Numbered from the stretch's first letter, positions 26,046 to 35,601 are shown. The stretch: DNA of 64,000 bases from Sphingobium boeckii (GCF_014199215.1 NZ_JACIJC010000004.1:434001-498000), one strand, 5' to 3'. Notes: generated by a model not told the origin, from the letters alone. Made by a program: numbers and translations.

Positions 26046-27197
26046 TCAGCCCTCTCGCGCGATATCGTAGCGCGACAGATAGCGCTCGAACTGGGGCGCC
26101 AGCTCATCCACGGACAGGCCATATTGATCGAGCTTATATTCGTGCTTGCCGAATTTTCCCTGCGGGTTCGCATCGAGCCACGCCTGCATCGCTGCCTCGG
26201 CTTCGGGGGTGAAATCGTCGCCCAGCGCCGCATAAAGGCTGCGCATCGTGCCGATCGGATCGGACAGCAGCGCGGCATAATGCACATCGGCCATGCTGCC
26301 TTCGCCTGCTCTGTCTCGGAAATCCATGATACGGTTGGCGTGCTCCACCGCCTGAAAGGTGCAATTTTCCTTCAGCCACGCGGTGTCGACCCGGCCCATG
26401 AACCCCAGATGCGCCAGGCTGATGATCGAGCAGAAACTGCCCATCGCCGTAAAGGGATCGCGATGGGTCCATATGAAGCGCGCGTCGGGATAGACCGCGC
26501 GGATCGTGTCCAGCCACAGCGCGTGGCTCGGCATCTTCAGATTCCACACGCCCGGCGCATCGGCCTGCAGAAGCTGCAGGAAGCGCTTGTGATAATCATA
26601 GGCCGAGGTTGTGTCGGTCGAGAAGAGCCAGTCGCGATAATTGGGCAATTTGCCGCGCGATTCCAGCGCCAGCGCCTTGAAATCATGCGCCATGAAAAAG
26701 ATGCACTCATTGGGATAGATGGCCGAGTTGCGATAATATTTGCCCATCTCCGGGCGCGCGGCGAGCATCGCCTTTTCCTGTTCCAGCCGGCCGATGGCGC
26801 GCGGATCGGTCTTGAGCGTCGCCGAAGTGGCGGGCGGCACTGGATCGTCAATCTCCCACGTCAGCGGCGATCGCCGCGCGGGATCGCAGGCCAGCAAATT
26901 GCTCAGCAATGTCGTGCCCGTCCGGGGAATGCCGAATACGAACACCGGGCGTTCGATCGGGCGATCGAGCAGTTCGGGGCGCTTGGCGAGATAGTCCGTG
27001 GTCTTCAGCCGGTTGGACAAAAGCTCGACCACGCTCGCTTCCATGCGCGCATGGCCGCCGTCCGACAGACCCGTCGCGTTGGCGTCGGCCAGAAGGATAT
27101 CGAGCCCCTCGCGCCAGGATCCGGAATCGAACCGCTCAAGCCCGGTCGCCTTGATGGCCTGTTCGATCAGCGCGTCGGCGATCAGCGGTGCATTCAT
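26046..27197 (-). CDS. Sulfotransferase family protein (PAPS-dependent type)
   Basis: 383-residue sulfotransferase of the Sulfotransfer_3 type. The 5'-phosphosulfate loop is FGIPRTGTTLLSNLL and the 3'-phosphate site is RFIWTHRDPFTAMGS. Such enzymes move sulfate from PAPS to an alcohol or phenol, leaving PAP. AGGAGAG precedes ATG 27197. It is first in an operon with two VOC proteins and is followed in the opposite direction by an AraC regulator. Genes that make PAPS and destroy PAP lie 4 to 8 kb away (31464-35132), which gives functional support. Acceptor unknown. Confidence 0.87.
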   Translation of the reverse strand: MNAPLIADALIEQAIKATGLERFDSGSWREGLDILLADANATGLSDGGHARMEASVVELLSNRLKTTDYLAKRPELLDRPIERPVFVFGIPRTGTTLLSNLLACDPARRSPLTWEIDDPVPPATSATLKTDPRAIGRLEQEKAMLAARPEMGKYYRNSAIYPNECIFFMAHDFKALALESRGKLPNYRDWLFSTDTTSAYDYHKRFLQLLQADAPGVWNLKMPSHALWLDTIRAVYPDARFIWTHRDPFTAMGSFCSIISLAHLGFMGRVDTAWLKENCTFQAVEHANRIMDFRDRAGEGSMADVHYAALLSDPIGTMRSLYAALGDDFTPEAEAAMQAWLDANPQGKFGKHEYKLDQYGLSVDELAPQFERYLSRYDIAREG

Positions 27198-27313
27198 GAC
27201 AATCTCTCCTGATGGTCGCATTTTTGCGGTCATCATGGGCAGCGTGCCGGCATGCGCCAATCGGCATCAGGGCGGAAATCGGGACGGATCGTCGATATCA
27301 GGACAGAAGCTCG

Positions 27314-28183
27314 TCAGCCTTGCTGCCGCTGCTGGCGTTGGCGAAACTGGCTGGGCGTGGCGCCCGTCGCCCGGCGGAAAGCAAAGGCGAAGCTGGAGGG
27401 GGATGCGAAGCCGAGCGAGAAGGCGATGGATTTGATGCCTTCATCCGATCCCAATTGCCGCTTCGCCATCTCGATCCGCGTCTGGGTGACATGATCGCCG
27501 ATCGAACAGCCGCGGCTCGATCGGAACCCCCGCGTCAACTGGCGGACCGAGATGTGGCATAGAGCGGCCAGGTCTTCGAGCGAGGGCGCGGGGCCGAATT
27601 GCTGCAGCCGCTCGTCGATCAGCCGCAACCGCCACGAAGCCAGCCCGCCGGTGATCGGTCCTTCGGCAATGGCCCGGCAATAGCGCGCGACCTCGATCGC
27701 CAACTGGCCCGCGATCATTTCCACCAGAACCATGCTGCCTGGTCCGGGCCGGTTGACCTCTTCGGCCAGCCGGAAAAGGCAGGAGCGGATATGCGGATGG
27801 GCGATGTCCAGCCCCGCCGCCAGCCGCCGATCGGTCCATTCGATATCGCCATCCAGCCAGCGCTCCACCGCCTTGGCCTCAATCTCGCAGACGATGGATG
27901 CCTGATTGCCGCCCTTGTCGCTGCGCACATGCAGCGCCTCGCCCGGCGGCACCAGAAAGATCTCGCCCAGCCGCTCGAACCGGTGCGGCCCCCAGCGGTC
28001 GCTATAGCAACCCCGCGCCTTTTCAGGGCGCGGGGTGAAGCACAGATCCAGCCAATAGTGATGCTCGCGGCGGAAAATCCGGTTGGTCGGCCGGTCCAGA
28101 TGAAAGCGCATGATTCGCGCCGTCGCCAGCGGGACGGACAACTCCCCCTCGAACACCGTCTCGGCGAAGGTTTCTGGCTCCAT
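27314..28183 (-). CDS. AraC-family transcriptional regulator
   Basis: 289-residue regulator with an N-terminal sensing domain and a C-terminal AraC double HTH (about 190-285, with IKSIAFSLGFASPSSFAFAFRR as the second helix). The ATG at 28183 follows GGGAGGG at normal distance; an in-frame ATG at 28207 is preceded by a near copy of the same start context, so 28183 is a preference. It is divergent from the SDR operon at 28338, whose promoter it probably controls. Confidence 0.82.
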   Translation of the reverse strand: MEPETFAETVFEGELSVPLATARIMRFHLDRPTNRIFRREHHYWLDLCFTPRPEKARGCYSDRWGPHRFERLGEIFLVPPGEALHVRSDKGGNQASIVCEIEAKAVERWLDGDIEWTDRRLAAGLDIAHPHIRSCLFRLAEEVNRPGPGSMVLVEMIAGQLAIEVARYCRAIAEGPITGGLASWRLRLIDERLQQFGPAPSLEDLAALCHISVRQLTRGFRSSRGCSIGDHVTQTRIEMAKRQLGSDEGIKSIAFSLGFASPSSFAFAFRRATGATPSQFRQRQQRQQG

Positions 28184-28223
28184 GGTCTTTGTCCCTCCCC
28201 CGGCCATTTCGGTCTTTGTCCCT
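28184..28223. promoter_or_regulatory. Direct repeat in the araC-type/SDR intergenic region
   Basis: The 13-base sequence GGTCTTTGTCCCT occurs twice (28184-28196 and 28211-28223), start to start 27 bases. Direct repeats are the usual binding geometry of AraC proteins. On the minus strand each copy also precedes an in-frame ATG (28183 and 28207), so the pair could instead be a small tandem duplication at the start of the regulator gene. Confidence 0.42.
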
Positions 28224-28337
28224 ATCACTGTAATATGGCCCGTCTTCGATAGCGTGGTCAATTGCGATGCGCCCTGCGCTGGCAGACAGTCAGACCATAA
28301 GGCGACCGCGAGACATGCGGCGCGACGGAGGAGATGT

Positions 28338-29162
28338 ATGGCAAACGGTCTTTTCGATTGCACGGGCAAGGTCACGCTGGTCACCGGCGGCAATGGCGGC
28401 ATCGGCCTTGGCTTCGCACGCGGCGTCGCCAAGATGGGCGGCGATATCGCCATCTGGGCGCGTAATGAAGGCAAGAATGCCGAAGCCAAGGCAGAATTGC
28501 TGGCGGCGGGCGCGGGCCGGGTGGAGACCTATCAGGTCGATGTGGTCTCCGAAGAAGCGATCATCCAAGGCTATGCCGACCTGCTCGCCGATTTCGGCCG
28601 CGTGGATTGCGTGTTCGCCAATTCGGGCCGCGCCTCCAAATCGCGCTCTGTGCTTACGCTGGATTCGGCCGAATGGCATGATCTCCTCGCGGTCAATCTG
28701 CACGGCGCGTTCTTCACGCTGCGTGAGGGCGCGAAAGCCATGGTCAAGCGCGCCGAAGTGGGCGAACCCGGCGGGTCTCTGGTCTATTGCGGCAGCCTGT
28801 CGATGTTCCACGGCATCGCGGGGATCAACAATTATGCCGCGTCCAAAGGCGGCATGGGTGCCGTGATCCGCGGTATGGCGGCCGAACTCGGCCAATATGG
28901 GATCCGCGCCAACACGATCGCGCCGGGCTATATCAAGACCGGGATCGGCCAGGGCGATATCGAGATGAGCGAAGAGATGAAGGTGCGCCTGGCGCAAGTG
29001 GATGCGCATTTCTCCGCCAAGACGCCGATCCACCGCCCGGGCCGACCGGAGGATTTCGAAGGCATGGGCGCGTATCTCACCAGCGACGCCTCATCTTACC
29101 ATAGCGGCGACACCATCGTGATCGATGGCGGCAGCCTGATCTATCCGCCCTACGCCTTCTGA
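28338..29162 (+). CDS. Short-chain dehydrogenase/reductase
   Basis: 274-residue classical SDR: TGGNGGIG loop, ANSG in place of NNAG, Ser in CGSLSM and Tyr-x-x-x-Lys as YAASK, ending DGGSLIYPP. The ATG at 28338 has GGAGGAGA 4-11 bases upstream, so starts further upstream are excluded. First gene of a run on this strand: SDR, zinc-type dehydrogenase, MBL, cysD, cysNC, cysQ. Divergent AraC regulator. Confidence 0.92.
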   Translation: MANGLFDCTGKVTLVTGGNGGIGLGFARGVAKMGGDIAIWARNEGKNAEAKAELLAAGAGRVETYQVDVVSEEAIIQGYADLLADFGRVDCVFANSGRASKSRSVLTLDSAEWHDLLAVNLHGAFFTLREGAKAMVKRAEVGEPGGSLVYCGSLSMFHGIAGINNYAASKGGMGAVIRGMAAELGQYGIRANTIAPGYIKTGIGQGDIEMSEEMKVRLAQVDAHFSAKTPIHRPGRPEDFEGMGAYLTSDASSYHSGDTIVIDGGSLIYPPYAF

Positions 29163-29182
29163 TCCTGGCAGGAGCCCGCACC

Positions 29183-30199
29183 ATGCGCGTTTTGAATATC
29201 CATGGCGTCGATGATGTCCGCCTCGATCCCTATGAGCGACCCGCGGCGGGCGCGAAGGATGTCGTGATCCGGATGAAATCGGTCGGCATCTGCGGCAGCG
29301 ATCTCACCTATATCAAGCATGGCGGGATCAACCGCGCACCCGATGGCGTGACGGCGCTGGGCCATGAAGGTGCCGGTGAAGTGATGTTCGTGGGCAGCGA
29401 GGTCGATGGCGTCTCGATCGGCCAGCCGGTGATCGTCAATCCCATGAACACGCCGAGCTATGTCGGCAGTGGCGGCCCCGAGGGCGCGTTCACCGAAGAG
29501 CTTCTGGTGCGCGGCGCGAAGATCAATGACAGTCTGCTGCCGATCCCCGAGGGCATTTCCTACGATGTCGCCGCGATGTGCGAACCGCTGGCGGTCGCGC
29601 TGCACGGCGTCAATCGCGCAGAGGCCAAAGCCGGCGACAGGATCGTGATCTTCGGTTGCGGCCCGATCGGGCTCGGCATGGTGCTCTGGGCGGTCGATCG
29701 CGGCTGCAGGGATGTGATCGCGCTCGATCTGGCGGAAGAACGGCAGGACCGCGCCCGCGCACTGGGCGCGCTCACGATCAATCCGGCTCACGAAGACGTC
29801 GCCGCCCGGATCAAGGACATCCATGGCCGGGAAATGGTGTTCGGCCGCGAAAAGGCCGGCACCGACGCCTATATCGACGCCGCGGGCGCGCCCTCGATCC
29901 TCTCCGATGTGGTCGCGCTCGCCAAGACCCATGCGCGCCATGTGATCACCGCCGCCTATATGAAGCCGATCGCGCTTCCGGCCGGGCCGATGCTGACCAC
30001 CGAAATGACGATCACCACCGCGGTCGGCTATCCGACCGAAATGCCCGAGGTGATCGCCGCGATGCCGCGCCTCAAGGACAAGATCGCGGCGCTGATCAGT
30101 CACAGATTGCCGTTCGATCGCGTCATCGAAGGCTTGGCCATCGCCGCCACGCCCGGATCGGCCAAGGTGATGATCAATTTCGACGCGGTGACCGCATGA
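29183..30199 (+). CDS. Zinc-dependent medium-chain alcohol/polyol dehydrogenase lacking the structural zinc
   Basis: 338-residue MDR-family oxidoreductase. Catalytic-zinc residues are Cys37 and His61-Glu62, and the nucleotide site is GCGPIGLG. The four cysteines of the structural zinc loop found in typical ADH, sorbitol or threonine dehydrogenases are missing in the stretch VNPMNTPSYVGSGG. AGGAG precedes the ATG. Its stop overlaps the next start by 4 bases. Likely oxidises a secondary alcohol of the operon's substrate. Confidence 0.88.
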   Translation: MRVLNIHGVDDVRLDPYERPAAGAKDVVIRMKSVGICGSDLTYIKHGGINRAPDGVTALGHEGAGEVMFVGSEVDGVSIGQPVIVNPMNTPSYVGSGGPEGAFTEELLVRGAKINDSLLPIPEGISYDVAAMCEPLAVALHGVNRAEAKAGDRIVIFGCGPIGLGMVLWAVDRGCRDVIALDLAEERQDRARALGALTINPAHEDVAARIKDIHGREMVFGREKAGTDAYIDAAGAPSILSDVVALAKTHARHVITAAYMKPIALPAGPMLTTEMTITTAVGYPTEMPEVIAAMPRLKDKIAALISHRLPFDRVIEGLAIAATPGSAKVMINFDAVTA

Positions 30200-31440
30200 G
30201 CGACGACAAGCAGACGCCGCTCGGCGCGCTGGTGATGGCCGGCCAGGGCCAGACCGACGCGGTCGCGATCACCGACAGCATCTTCATGGTGAAGGATATC
30301 TCCAACGCCTATCTCGTCACCACCAGCGATGGCGATCTTCTGATCAACACCGGCTTTCTGGGCAATGGCGAACGCAACAAGGGACTGTTCGCACCGCACC
30401 GCACCGGGCCGCTCCGGCGGATCATCGTCACCCAGGCCCATGCCGATCACTTTGGCGCACTGCCCGATCTGAAGGAGCCGGAAACCCAGATCATTACAGG
30501 CGAAGGCTTTACGGAGACCGCCGATTATTTCGATCGCCTCGCGTCCTTCCTCGGCCGGCGCTCGGGCAAGCTCTGGGCTTCGATGACCCGGCGAGACGGA
30601 CCACCGCCCACACCCCCGGTGATCGTGCCGGATTTGATGGTTTCCGGTGTCCACGCCTTCGAACAGGGCAAACGGCGCTTCGAGGTGGTCAAGACGCCGG
30701 GCGGCGAAGCGCTGTGCGCGATCTTCGTCTGGATGCCCGATGAGCGCACCGTCTTCACCGGCAATCTCTTCGGCCCCGTATGGCGCGCCATGCCCAATCT
30801 CGTGACCATGCGCGGTGACAAGCCCCGGCTCGTCCGCGCCTATCTCCGCTCGGTCGAGCAGGTGCGTGCGCTCGCGCCCGAATTGCTGATCACCGGCCAT
30901 GGCGAACCCATCCGCGGCGCGGACCGGATCCGGGCCGATTTGGACGCTATGCACGCCGCCGTCTCCTATCTCGAAAGCGAGACGATCAGGGGGATGAATG
31001 CGGGCAAGACCGTGCATGATCTGATGCGCGAGATCACCTTGCCCGAAGCGCTCCGCATCGGCGAATTTCACGGCAAGACATCCTGGGTGGTGCGCGCCAT
31101 CTGGGAGGAGAATGCCGGTTGGGTGCATTATGAGGATGGCACCACCGCGCTCTATGGCGTGCCGCGCCGGGCCGTGCATAAAGATCTGGCGGAACTGGCC
31201 GGTGGTGCCGATGCGCTTGTGGCGCGCGCGCGCCTGCATATGGACAATAGCAGGCCGCTCGAGGCGATCCATCTGATCGATATCGCGCTCGATGCCGAAG
31301 CCGCGAACGCGGGCGCACTCACCGTGAAGAAGGCCGCGCATGAGCATCTCCTCGCACAAAGCGGTGGCACCAATCTGTCTGAAACCATGTGGCTCAAAGC
31401 CGAAATCGCCGACGCCGAAAAACGGCTTGCGGCGCGCTGA
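30196..31440 (+). CDS. Metallo-beta-lactamase protein with alkylsulfatase-like dimerisation domain, atypical metal motif
   Basis: 414-residue protein. The N-terminal half is a metallo-beta-lactamase fold; the C-terminal half resembles the alkylsulfatase (class III, SdsA) dimerisation domain (TSWVVRAIWEENAGW). SdsA-type enzymes hydrolyse alkyl sulfate esters. The metal motif is altered: QAHADH (Gln80, His82, Asp84, His85) instead of HxHxDH, and INTG where Asp-Thr-Gly is usual (Asn51). TGHGEPIRG keeps a later His. It may be mono-metal, have a different activity or be inactive. ATG 30196 overlaps the preceding stop. cysD starts 23 bases downstream. Confidence 0.8.
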   Translation: MSDDKQTPLGALVMAGQGQTDAVAITDSIFMVKDISNAYLVTTSDGDLLINTGFLGNGERNKGLFAPHRTGPLRRIIVTQAHADHFGALPDLKEPETQIITGEGFTETADYFDRLASFLGRRSGKLWASMTRRDGPPPTPPVIVPDLMVSGVHAFEQGKRRFEVVKTPGGEALCAIFVWMPDERTVFTGNLFGPVWRAMPNLVTMRGDKPRLVRAYLRSVEQVRALAPELLITGHGEPIRGADRIRADLDAMHAAVSYLESETIRGMNAGKTVHDLMREITLPEALRIGEFHGKTSWVVRAIWEENAGWVHYEDGTTALYGVPRRAVHKDLAELAGGADALVARARLHMDNSRPLEAIHLIDIALDAEAANAGALTVKKAAHEHLLAQSGGTNLSETMWLKAEIADAEKRLAAR

Positions 31441-31463
31441 TCCAATCAGGGAATTAAACGAAT

Positions 31464-32369
31464 ATGGCACGCATACTCACCCATCTTGAGCGCCTAGAGG
31501 CGGAGAGCATTCATATTTTGCGGGAGGTTGTGGCGGAGGCGGATCGGCCTGTGATGCTGTATTCGGTGGGCAAGGATTCGGCGGTGATGCTGCATCTGGC
31601 GCGCAAGGCCTTTTATCCCTCGCCGCCGCCCTTTCCCTTGCTCCATGTGGACACCACCTGGAAATTCCGCGCGATGTACGATCTGCGGGACCGGATGGCG
31701 CGCGAGAGCGGGATGGAGTTGCTGGTCTACAAGAATCCGGATGCCGAGGCGCGCGGGATCAATCCGTTCGATCATGGCGCGCTGCACACCGACATGTGGA
31801 AGACCGAGGGCCTGAAGCAGGCGCTGGATCTCTATGGCTTCGATGCAGCCTTTGGCGGCGCGCGGCGCGACGAGGAAAAGAGCCGCGCCAAGGAGCGCAT
31901 CTTCTCCTTCCGCACCGCGTCGCACGGCTGGGATCCCAAGAACCAGCGGCCCGAACTGTGGCATCTCTACAATGCCAAAAAGGCCAAAGGCGAAAGCATC
32001 CGCATCTTCCCGATCTCCAACTGGACCGAGCTCGATATCTGGCAATATATCCATCTGAACGACATTCCGATCGTCCCGCTCTATTTCAGCGCGCCACGCC
32101 CTACGGTGGAGCGCGACGGAATGCTGCTGATGGTCGATGACGACCGCTTTCCGCTCGCTCCGGGCGAAGTGCCGGTGGAGCGCTCGATCCGCTTCCGCAC
32201 GCTCGGCTGCTATCCGCTGACCGGCGCGGTGGAAAGCACCGCCGCCACCCTTCCGCAAGTGATCCAGGAGATGCTGCTCACCACCACGTCGGAACGCCAG
32301 GGCCGCGCGATCGACAAGGATGCGGGCGGCGCGGGCATGGAGAAGAAGAAGCAGGAGGGATATTTCTGA
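31464..32369 (+). CDS. cysD: Sulfate adenylyltransferase subunit 2
   Basis: 301-residue small subunit of ATP sulfurylase, which with CysN makes adenosine 5'-phosphosulfate from ATP and sulfate in the cytoplasm. PP-loop SVGKDS (34-39) and the conserved [16 protein letters not shown] are present, and the C-terminus keeps [14 protein letters not shown]. It is full length. It follows the MBL gene by 23 bases and is followed by cysNC after an intervening inverted repeat. The set supplies PAPS for sulfate assimilation or sulfotransferases. Confidence 0.98.
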   Translation: MARILTHLERLEAESIHILREVVAEADRPVMLYSVGKDSAVMLHLARKAFYPSPPPFPLLHVDTTWKFRAMYDLRDRMARESGMELLVYKNPDAEARGINPFDHGALHTDMWKTEGLKQALDLYGFDAAFGGARRDEEKSRAKERIFSFRTASHGWDPKNQRPELWHLYNAKKAKGESIRIFPISNWTELDIWQYIHLNDIPIVPLYFSAPRPTVERDGMLLMVDDDRFPLAPGEVPVERSIRFRTLGCYPLTGAVESTAATLPQVIQEMLLTTTSERQGRAIDKDAGGAGMEKKKQEGYF

Positions 32370-32396
32370 TGGGTGTCCACCAATCATGCCCCCACT

Positions 32397-32470
32397 CCGT
32401 TTGTGTCGAGCGCAGTCGAGACACGCTTGTCGTTTCTCCAACGTCCCTCGACTTCGCTCGGGACAAACGG
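32397..32470. repeat. Inverted repeat element between cysD and cysNC
   Basis: About 74 bases with arms of 27 bases: the left begins CCGTTTGTGTCGAG and the right ends CTCGGGACAAACGG. The right arm is identical to that of the element at 63377-63449; the left arm differs at a few positions. It ends 8 bases before the cysNC ATG, so it forms most of that gene's leader. It may be mobile or a REP-like palindrome. Confidence 0.82.
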
Positions 32471-32478
32471 GGTTTGAT

Positions 32479-34386
32479 ATGACCGATCCGATTTACAAGA
32501 CCGACGCCCTGATCGCCGAGGATATCGATGCCTATCTCATCCAGCATCAGCACAAGAGCCTGTTGCGCTTCATCACCTGCGGCTCGGTCGACGATGGCAA
32601 GTCCACGCTGATCGGGCGGCTGCTCTATGACAGCAAGATGATCTTCGAAGATCAGCTTGCCGCGCTCGAGGCGGACAGCAAGCGCGTCGGCACCCAGGGC
32701 CAGGAGATCGATTTCGCGCTGCTGGTCGATGGTCTCGCCGCAGAGCGCGAACAGGGCATCACGATCGATGTCGCCTACCGCTTCTTCTCGACCGAGAATC
32801 GCAAGTTCATCGTCGCCGACACGCCGGGGCATGAGCAATATACCCGCAATATGGTGACGGGTGCCTCCACCGCCGATCTCGCGGTGATATTGATCGACGC
32901 GCGCAAGGGCATCCTCACCCAGACCCGGCGCCACTCCTATCTCGCGCACCTGATCGGCATCAGGAACATCGTGCTCGCGGTCAACAAGATGGATCTGGTC
33001 GATTACAGCCAGTCCGTGTTCGACCAGATCGTCGCCGATTATACCGCTTTCGCCGAAGGCATCGGGATCACCGCCTTCACGCCCCTGCCGATCTCGGGCT
33101 TCAAGGGCGACAATATCACCGCGCCCAGCGCCAACACGCCCTGGTATAGCGGCCCCACGCTCATGGCGCATCTCGAGACGGTCGAGGTGGATGTCACCGC
33201 CGATCAGGCCAAGCCGTTCCGGATGCCCGTCCAATGGGTCAACCGCCCCAATCTCGACTTCCGCGGTTTCTCCGGCCTGATTGCCAGCGGCACCATCAAG
33301 CCGGGCGACGCCGTGCGCGTGCTGCCCTCGGGCAAGACATCGACCGTCAGCAAGATCGTCACCATGGACGGCGAACTGGACGCAGCGATCGCCGGCCAGT
33401 CGGTCACCCTCTGCTTTGCCGACGAAGTGGATTGCTCGCGCGGCGATGTCATCGCCATCGCCGAAAATCCGCCGCAGGTGGCCGATCAGTTCGAAGCCAC
33501 CATCGTCTGGATGGATGACGATGCGATGCACGTCGGCCGCTCCTATTGGCTGAAACTGGGCACGCAGATGGTCTCGGCCACGGTCCAGGCACCCAAATAT
33601 ACCGTCAACGTCAATACGATGGAGCATCTGGCCGCCAAGACGCTCGAGTTGAACGCCATCGGCGTGGCGGAGATCGCCACGGACAAGCCCATCGTGTTCG
33701 AACCCTATGCCGACAATCACACGCTGGGCGGGCTGATCCTGATCGACAAGATCACCAACCGCACGGTCGCCGCGGGCATGTTGAACTTCTCGCTCCGCCG
33801 CGCGCAGAATGTGCACTGGCAGGCCACCGACATCGGCCGCGAGGAACATGCGCGGCTCAAGAACCAGACCCCGCGCGTCCTGTGGTTCACCGGGCTTTCG
33901 GGTTCGGGCAAATCGACCATCGCCAATGAGGTGGAAAAGAGCCTCAACCTGATGAACCGCCACACCTTCCTGCTCGATGGTGACAATGTGCGTCATGGCC
34001 TGAACAAGGATCTGGGGTTCACCGAGGCGGACCGGATCGAAAATATCCGCAGGGTCGGCGAGATGGCCAAATTGATGGCGGATGCCGGCCTGATCGTGCT
34101 CACCGCGTTCATCTCCCCCTTTCGGGCCGAACGCGAATTGGTGCGGAGCCTGTTGCCCGAGGGCGAGTTTATCGAGATTTTCGTCGATACCCCGCTGGAA
34201 GTCGCCGAAGCCCGCGATGTGAAGGGTCTTTATAAAAAGGCCCGATCCGGCGCGCTCAAGAATTTCACGGGGATCGACAGCCCCTATGAGCCACCCGAAC
34301 ACCCCGAGATCCGCGTCAACACGGTGGAGATGACCCCGGTCGAGGCCGCGGAACATATCATCCGCAAGATCATGCCCCTCAAATGA
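32479..34386 (+). CDS. cysNC: Sulfate adenylyltransferase subunit 1 / APS kinase fusion
   Basis: 635-residue fusion. The N-terminal GTPase CysN part has P-loop GSVDDGKST (35-43), DTPGHEQY and NKMDLVD; the C-terminal APS kinase CysC part (from about 460) has [11 protein letters not shown] (about 473-483) and [10 protein letters not shown]. It makes APS with CysD, then PAPS. ATG 32479 is chosen; longer frames run through the inverted repeat. No strong Shine-Dalgarno is present; CGGGG of the repeat is the nearest purine run. Overlaps cysQ by 4 bases. Confidence 0.97.
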   Translation: MTDPIYKTDALIAEDIDAYLIQHQHKSLLRFITCGSVDDGKSTLIGRLLYDSKMIFEDQLAALEADSKRVGTQGQEIDFALLVDGLAAEREQGITIDVAYRFFSTENRKFIVADTPGHEQYTRNMVTGASTADLAVILIDARKGILTQTRRHSYLAHLIGIRNIVLAVNKMDLVDYSQSVFDQIVADYTAFAEGIGITAFTPLPISGFKGDNITAPSANTPWYSGPTLMAHLETVEVDVTADQAKPFRMPVQWVNRPNLDFRGFSGLIASGTIKPGDAVRVLPSGKTSTVSKIVTMDGELDAAIAGQSVTLCFADEVDCSRGDVIAIAENPPQVADQFEATIVWMDDDAMHVGRSYWLKLGTQMVSATVQAPKYTVNVNTMEHLAAKTLELNAIGVAEIATDKPIVFEPYADNHTLGGLILIDKITNRTVAAGMLNFSLRRAQNVHWQATDIGREEHARLKNQTPRVLWFTGLSGSGKSTIANEVEKSLNLMNRHTFLLDGDNVRHGLNKDLGFTEADRIENIRRVGEMAKLMADAGLIVLTAFISPFRAERELVRSLLPEGEFIEIFVDTPLEVAEARDVKGLYKKARSGALKNFTGIDSPYEPPEHPEIRVNTVEMTPVEAAEHIIRKIMPLK

Positions 34387-35132
34387 GCATGACCGACGCC
34401 GATCTCGCCGCGCATCTGGCGCATGTCGCCGGGCGCATCCTGCTCCATGTGCGCGACAGCGGGATATTCTCCGCCAAGGCGCTGGGCAAGGCGGGGGACC
34501 AGACCGCCAACCAGTTCCTCGTCCATGCGCTGCGCGAACAGCGGCCTGACGACGGATTGCTGAGCGAAGAGATGCAATGCGACGGCACGCGGCTCGATCA
34601 TCAGCGCGTGTGGATCATCGATCCGGTGGATGGCACGCGGGAATATGGCGAAGCGCGCACCGATTGGGCGGTGCACGTCGCGCTGGCTATCGATGGGGTG
34701 GCGCAGACCGGCGCGGTTGCCTTGCCCGGCCTCGATCTGGTGCTGCGCAGCGATCGACCCACGCCGCTGCCGGCCGCAGCCGCGATCCCGCGCATGGTGG
34801 TCAGCCGCACACGCCCGGCCAAGGAAGCGGTCGATGTCGCGCAGGCGATCGGTGCCGAGCTTCTGCCCATGGGGTCAGCCGGCGCGAAGGCCATGGCGAT
34901 CGTGCGCGGCGAAGCGGAAATCTATCTCCACACCGGCGGCCAATATGAGTGGGACAGTTGCGCGCCGGTGGCGGTCGCCGCAGCGCACGGTCTGCATGTC
35001 AGCCGCGTCGATGGCAGGCCACTGGTCTACAATCAGCCTGACAGCTATATGCCGGATCTGCTGATCTGCCGCCCCGAATGGGCGGAGCGCGTGCTGACGA
35101 TCGTCTGGGAGACGCGCGCGCCAGCCGCCTGA
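34383..35132 (+). CDS. cysQ: 3'(2'),5'-bisphosphate nucleotidase
   Basis: 249-residue inositol-monophosphatase-fold enzyme that converts PAP to AMP and so removes the by-product of PAPS-dependent sulfotransferases and PAPS reductase. Metal site SEE (61-63) and WIIDPVDGT (77-85), plus EWDSCAP near the end, match the family. Its start overlaps the cysNC stop (ATGA). It completes the cysD-cysNC-cysQ unit, next to a sulfotransferase locus. Confidence 0.95.
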   Translation: MSMTDADLAAHLAHVAGRILLHVRDSGIFSAKALGKAGDQTANQFLVHALREQRPDDGLLSEEMQCDGTRLDHQRVWIIDPVDGTREYGEARTDWAVHVALAIDGVAQTGAVALPGLDLVLRSDRPTPLPAAAAIPRMVVSRTRPAKEAVDVAQAIGAELLPMGSAGAKAMAIVRGEAEIYLHTGGQYEWDSCAPVAVAAAHGLHVSRVDGRPLVYNQPDSYMPDLLICRPEWAERVLTIVWETRAPAA

Positions 35133-35196
35133 CCCGCACGCACGCTTTTCCATCCCATGTCGACCCTGCTAAGGACCGCTTTTCGGAGAAATTGCG

Positions 35197-35601
35197 ATGA
35201 CAAATCACGCGCATGAACTGGCCCGCCGCTTCTTCGCCGCGCTCTCCGCCGGCGATCTGCCCGATGCTTTGCTGACCGACGACATGACCGCCTGGACCAC
35301 CTCGTCAGGCCATGCCGAAAAATCCCGCTATCAGCGCGGCGTCGCGATGCTGGGTACGATCTTCGAAAGCGGCCTGACGTTCACGGTGGATTCGCTGACC
35401 GCCGAAGCGGACCGGCTGGCGGCGGAAGTCCGATCGCACGGCACGCTGGTGAACGGCGTGCCTTTCGAAAACCGCTACCTCTTCATGCTGCGCCTCCGCG
35501 ACGGGCGGATTGCTTCGGTGGCCGAGCATTTCGATCCTGCGCCCGTCCGCGATACGCTCGCCCCGCTGCTTCAGGCGGCCATGGCCCCGCCGCCGGGCTG
35601 A
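35197..35601 (+). CDS. SnoaL/NTF2-like protein
   Basis: 134-residue NTF2-fold protein of the ketosteroid isomerase-like group (HELARRFFAALSAGDLPDALLTDD, then ENRYLFMLRLRDGRI). GGAGA precedes the ATG. It is 64 bases after cysQ on the same strand and converges with an SDR. Not close in sequence to the paralogue pair near 17-18.5 kb. Function unknown. Confidence 0.78.
   Translation: MTNHAHELARRFFAALSAGDLPDALLTDDMTAWTTSSGHAEKSRYQRGVAMLGTIFESGLTFTVDSLTAEADRLAAEVRSHGTLVNGVPFENRYLFMLRLRDGRIASVAEHFDPAPVRDTLAPLLQAAMAPPPG

Noticed and set aside
29578-30195. Upstream extension of the MBL frame into the zinc dehydrogenase gene
   Set aside because: The extension is Arg-rich and in another frame of a conserved MDR gene; ATG 30196 overlapping the MDR stop is the sound start.
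32278-34356. Long open frame (692 codons) on the minus strand across cysD/cysNC
   Set aside because: It lies entirely opposite cysNC, has no recognisable domain and is His/Gly/Asp-rich as expected for an antisense shadow of GC-rich coding DNA.
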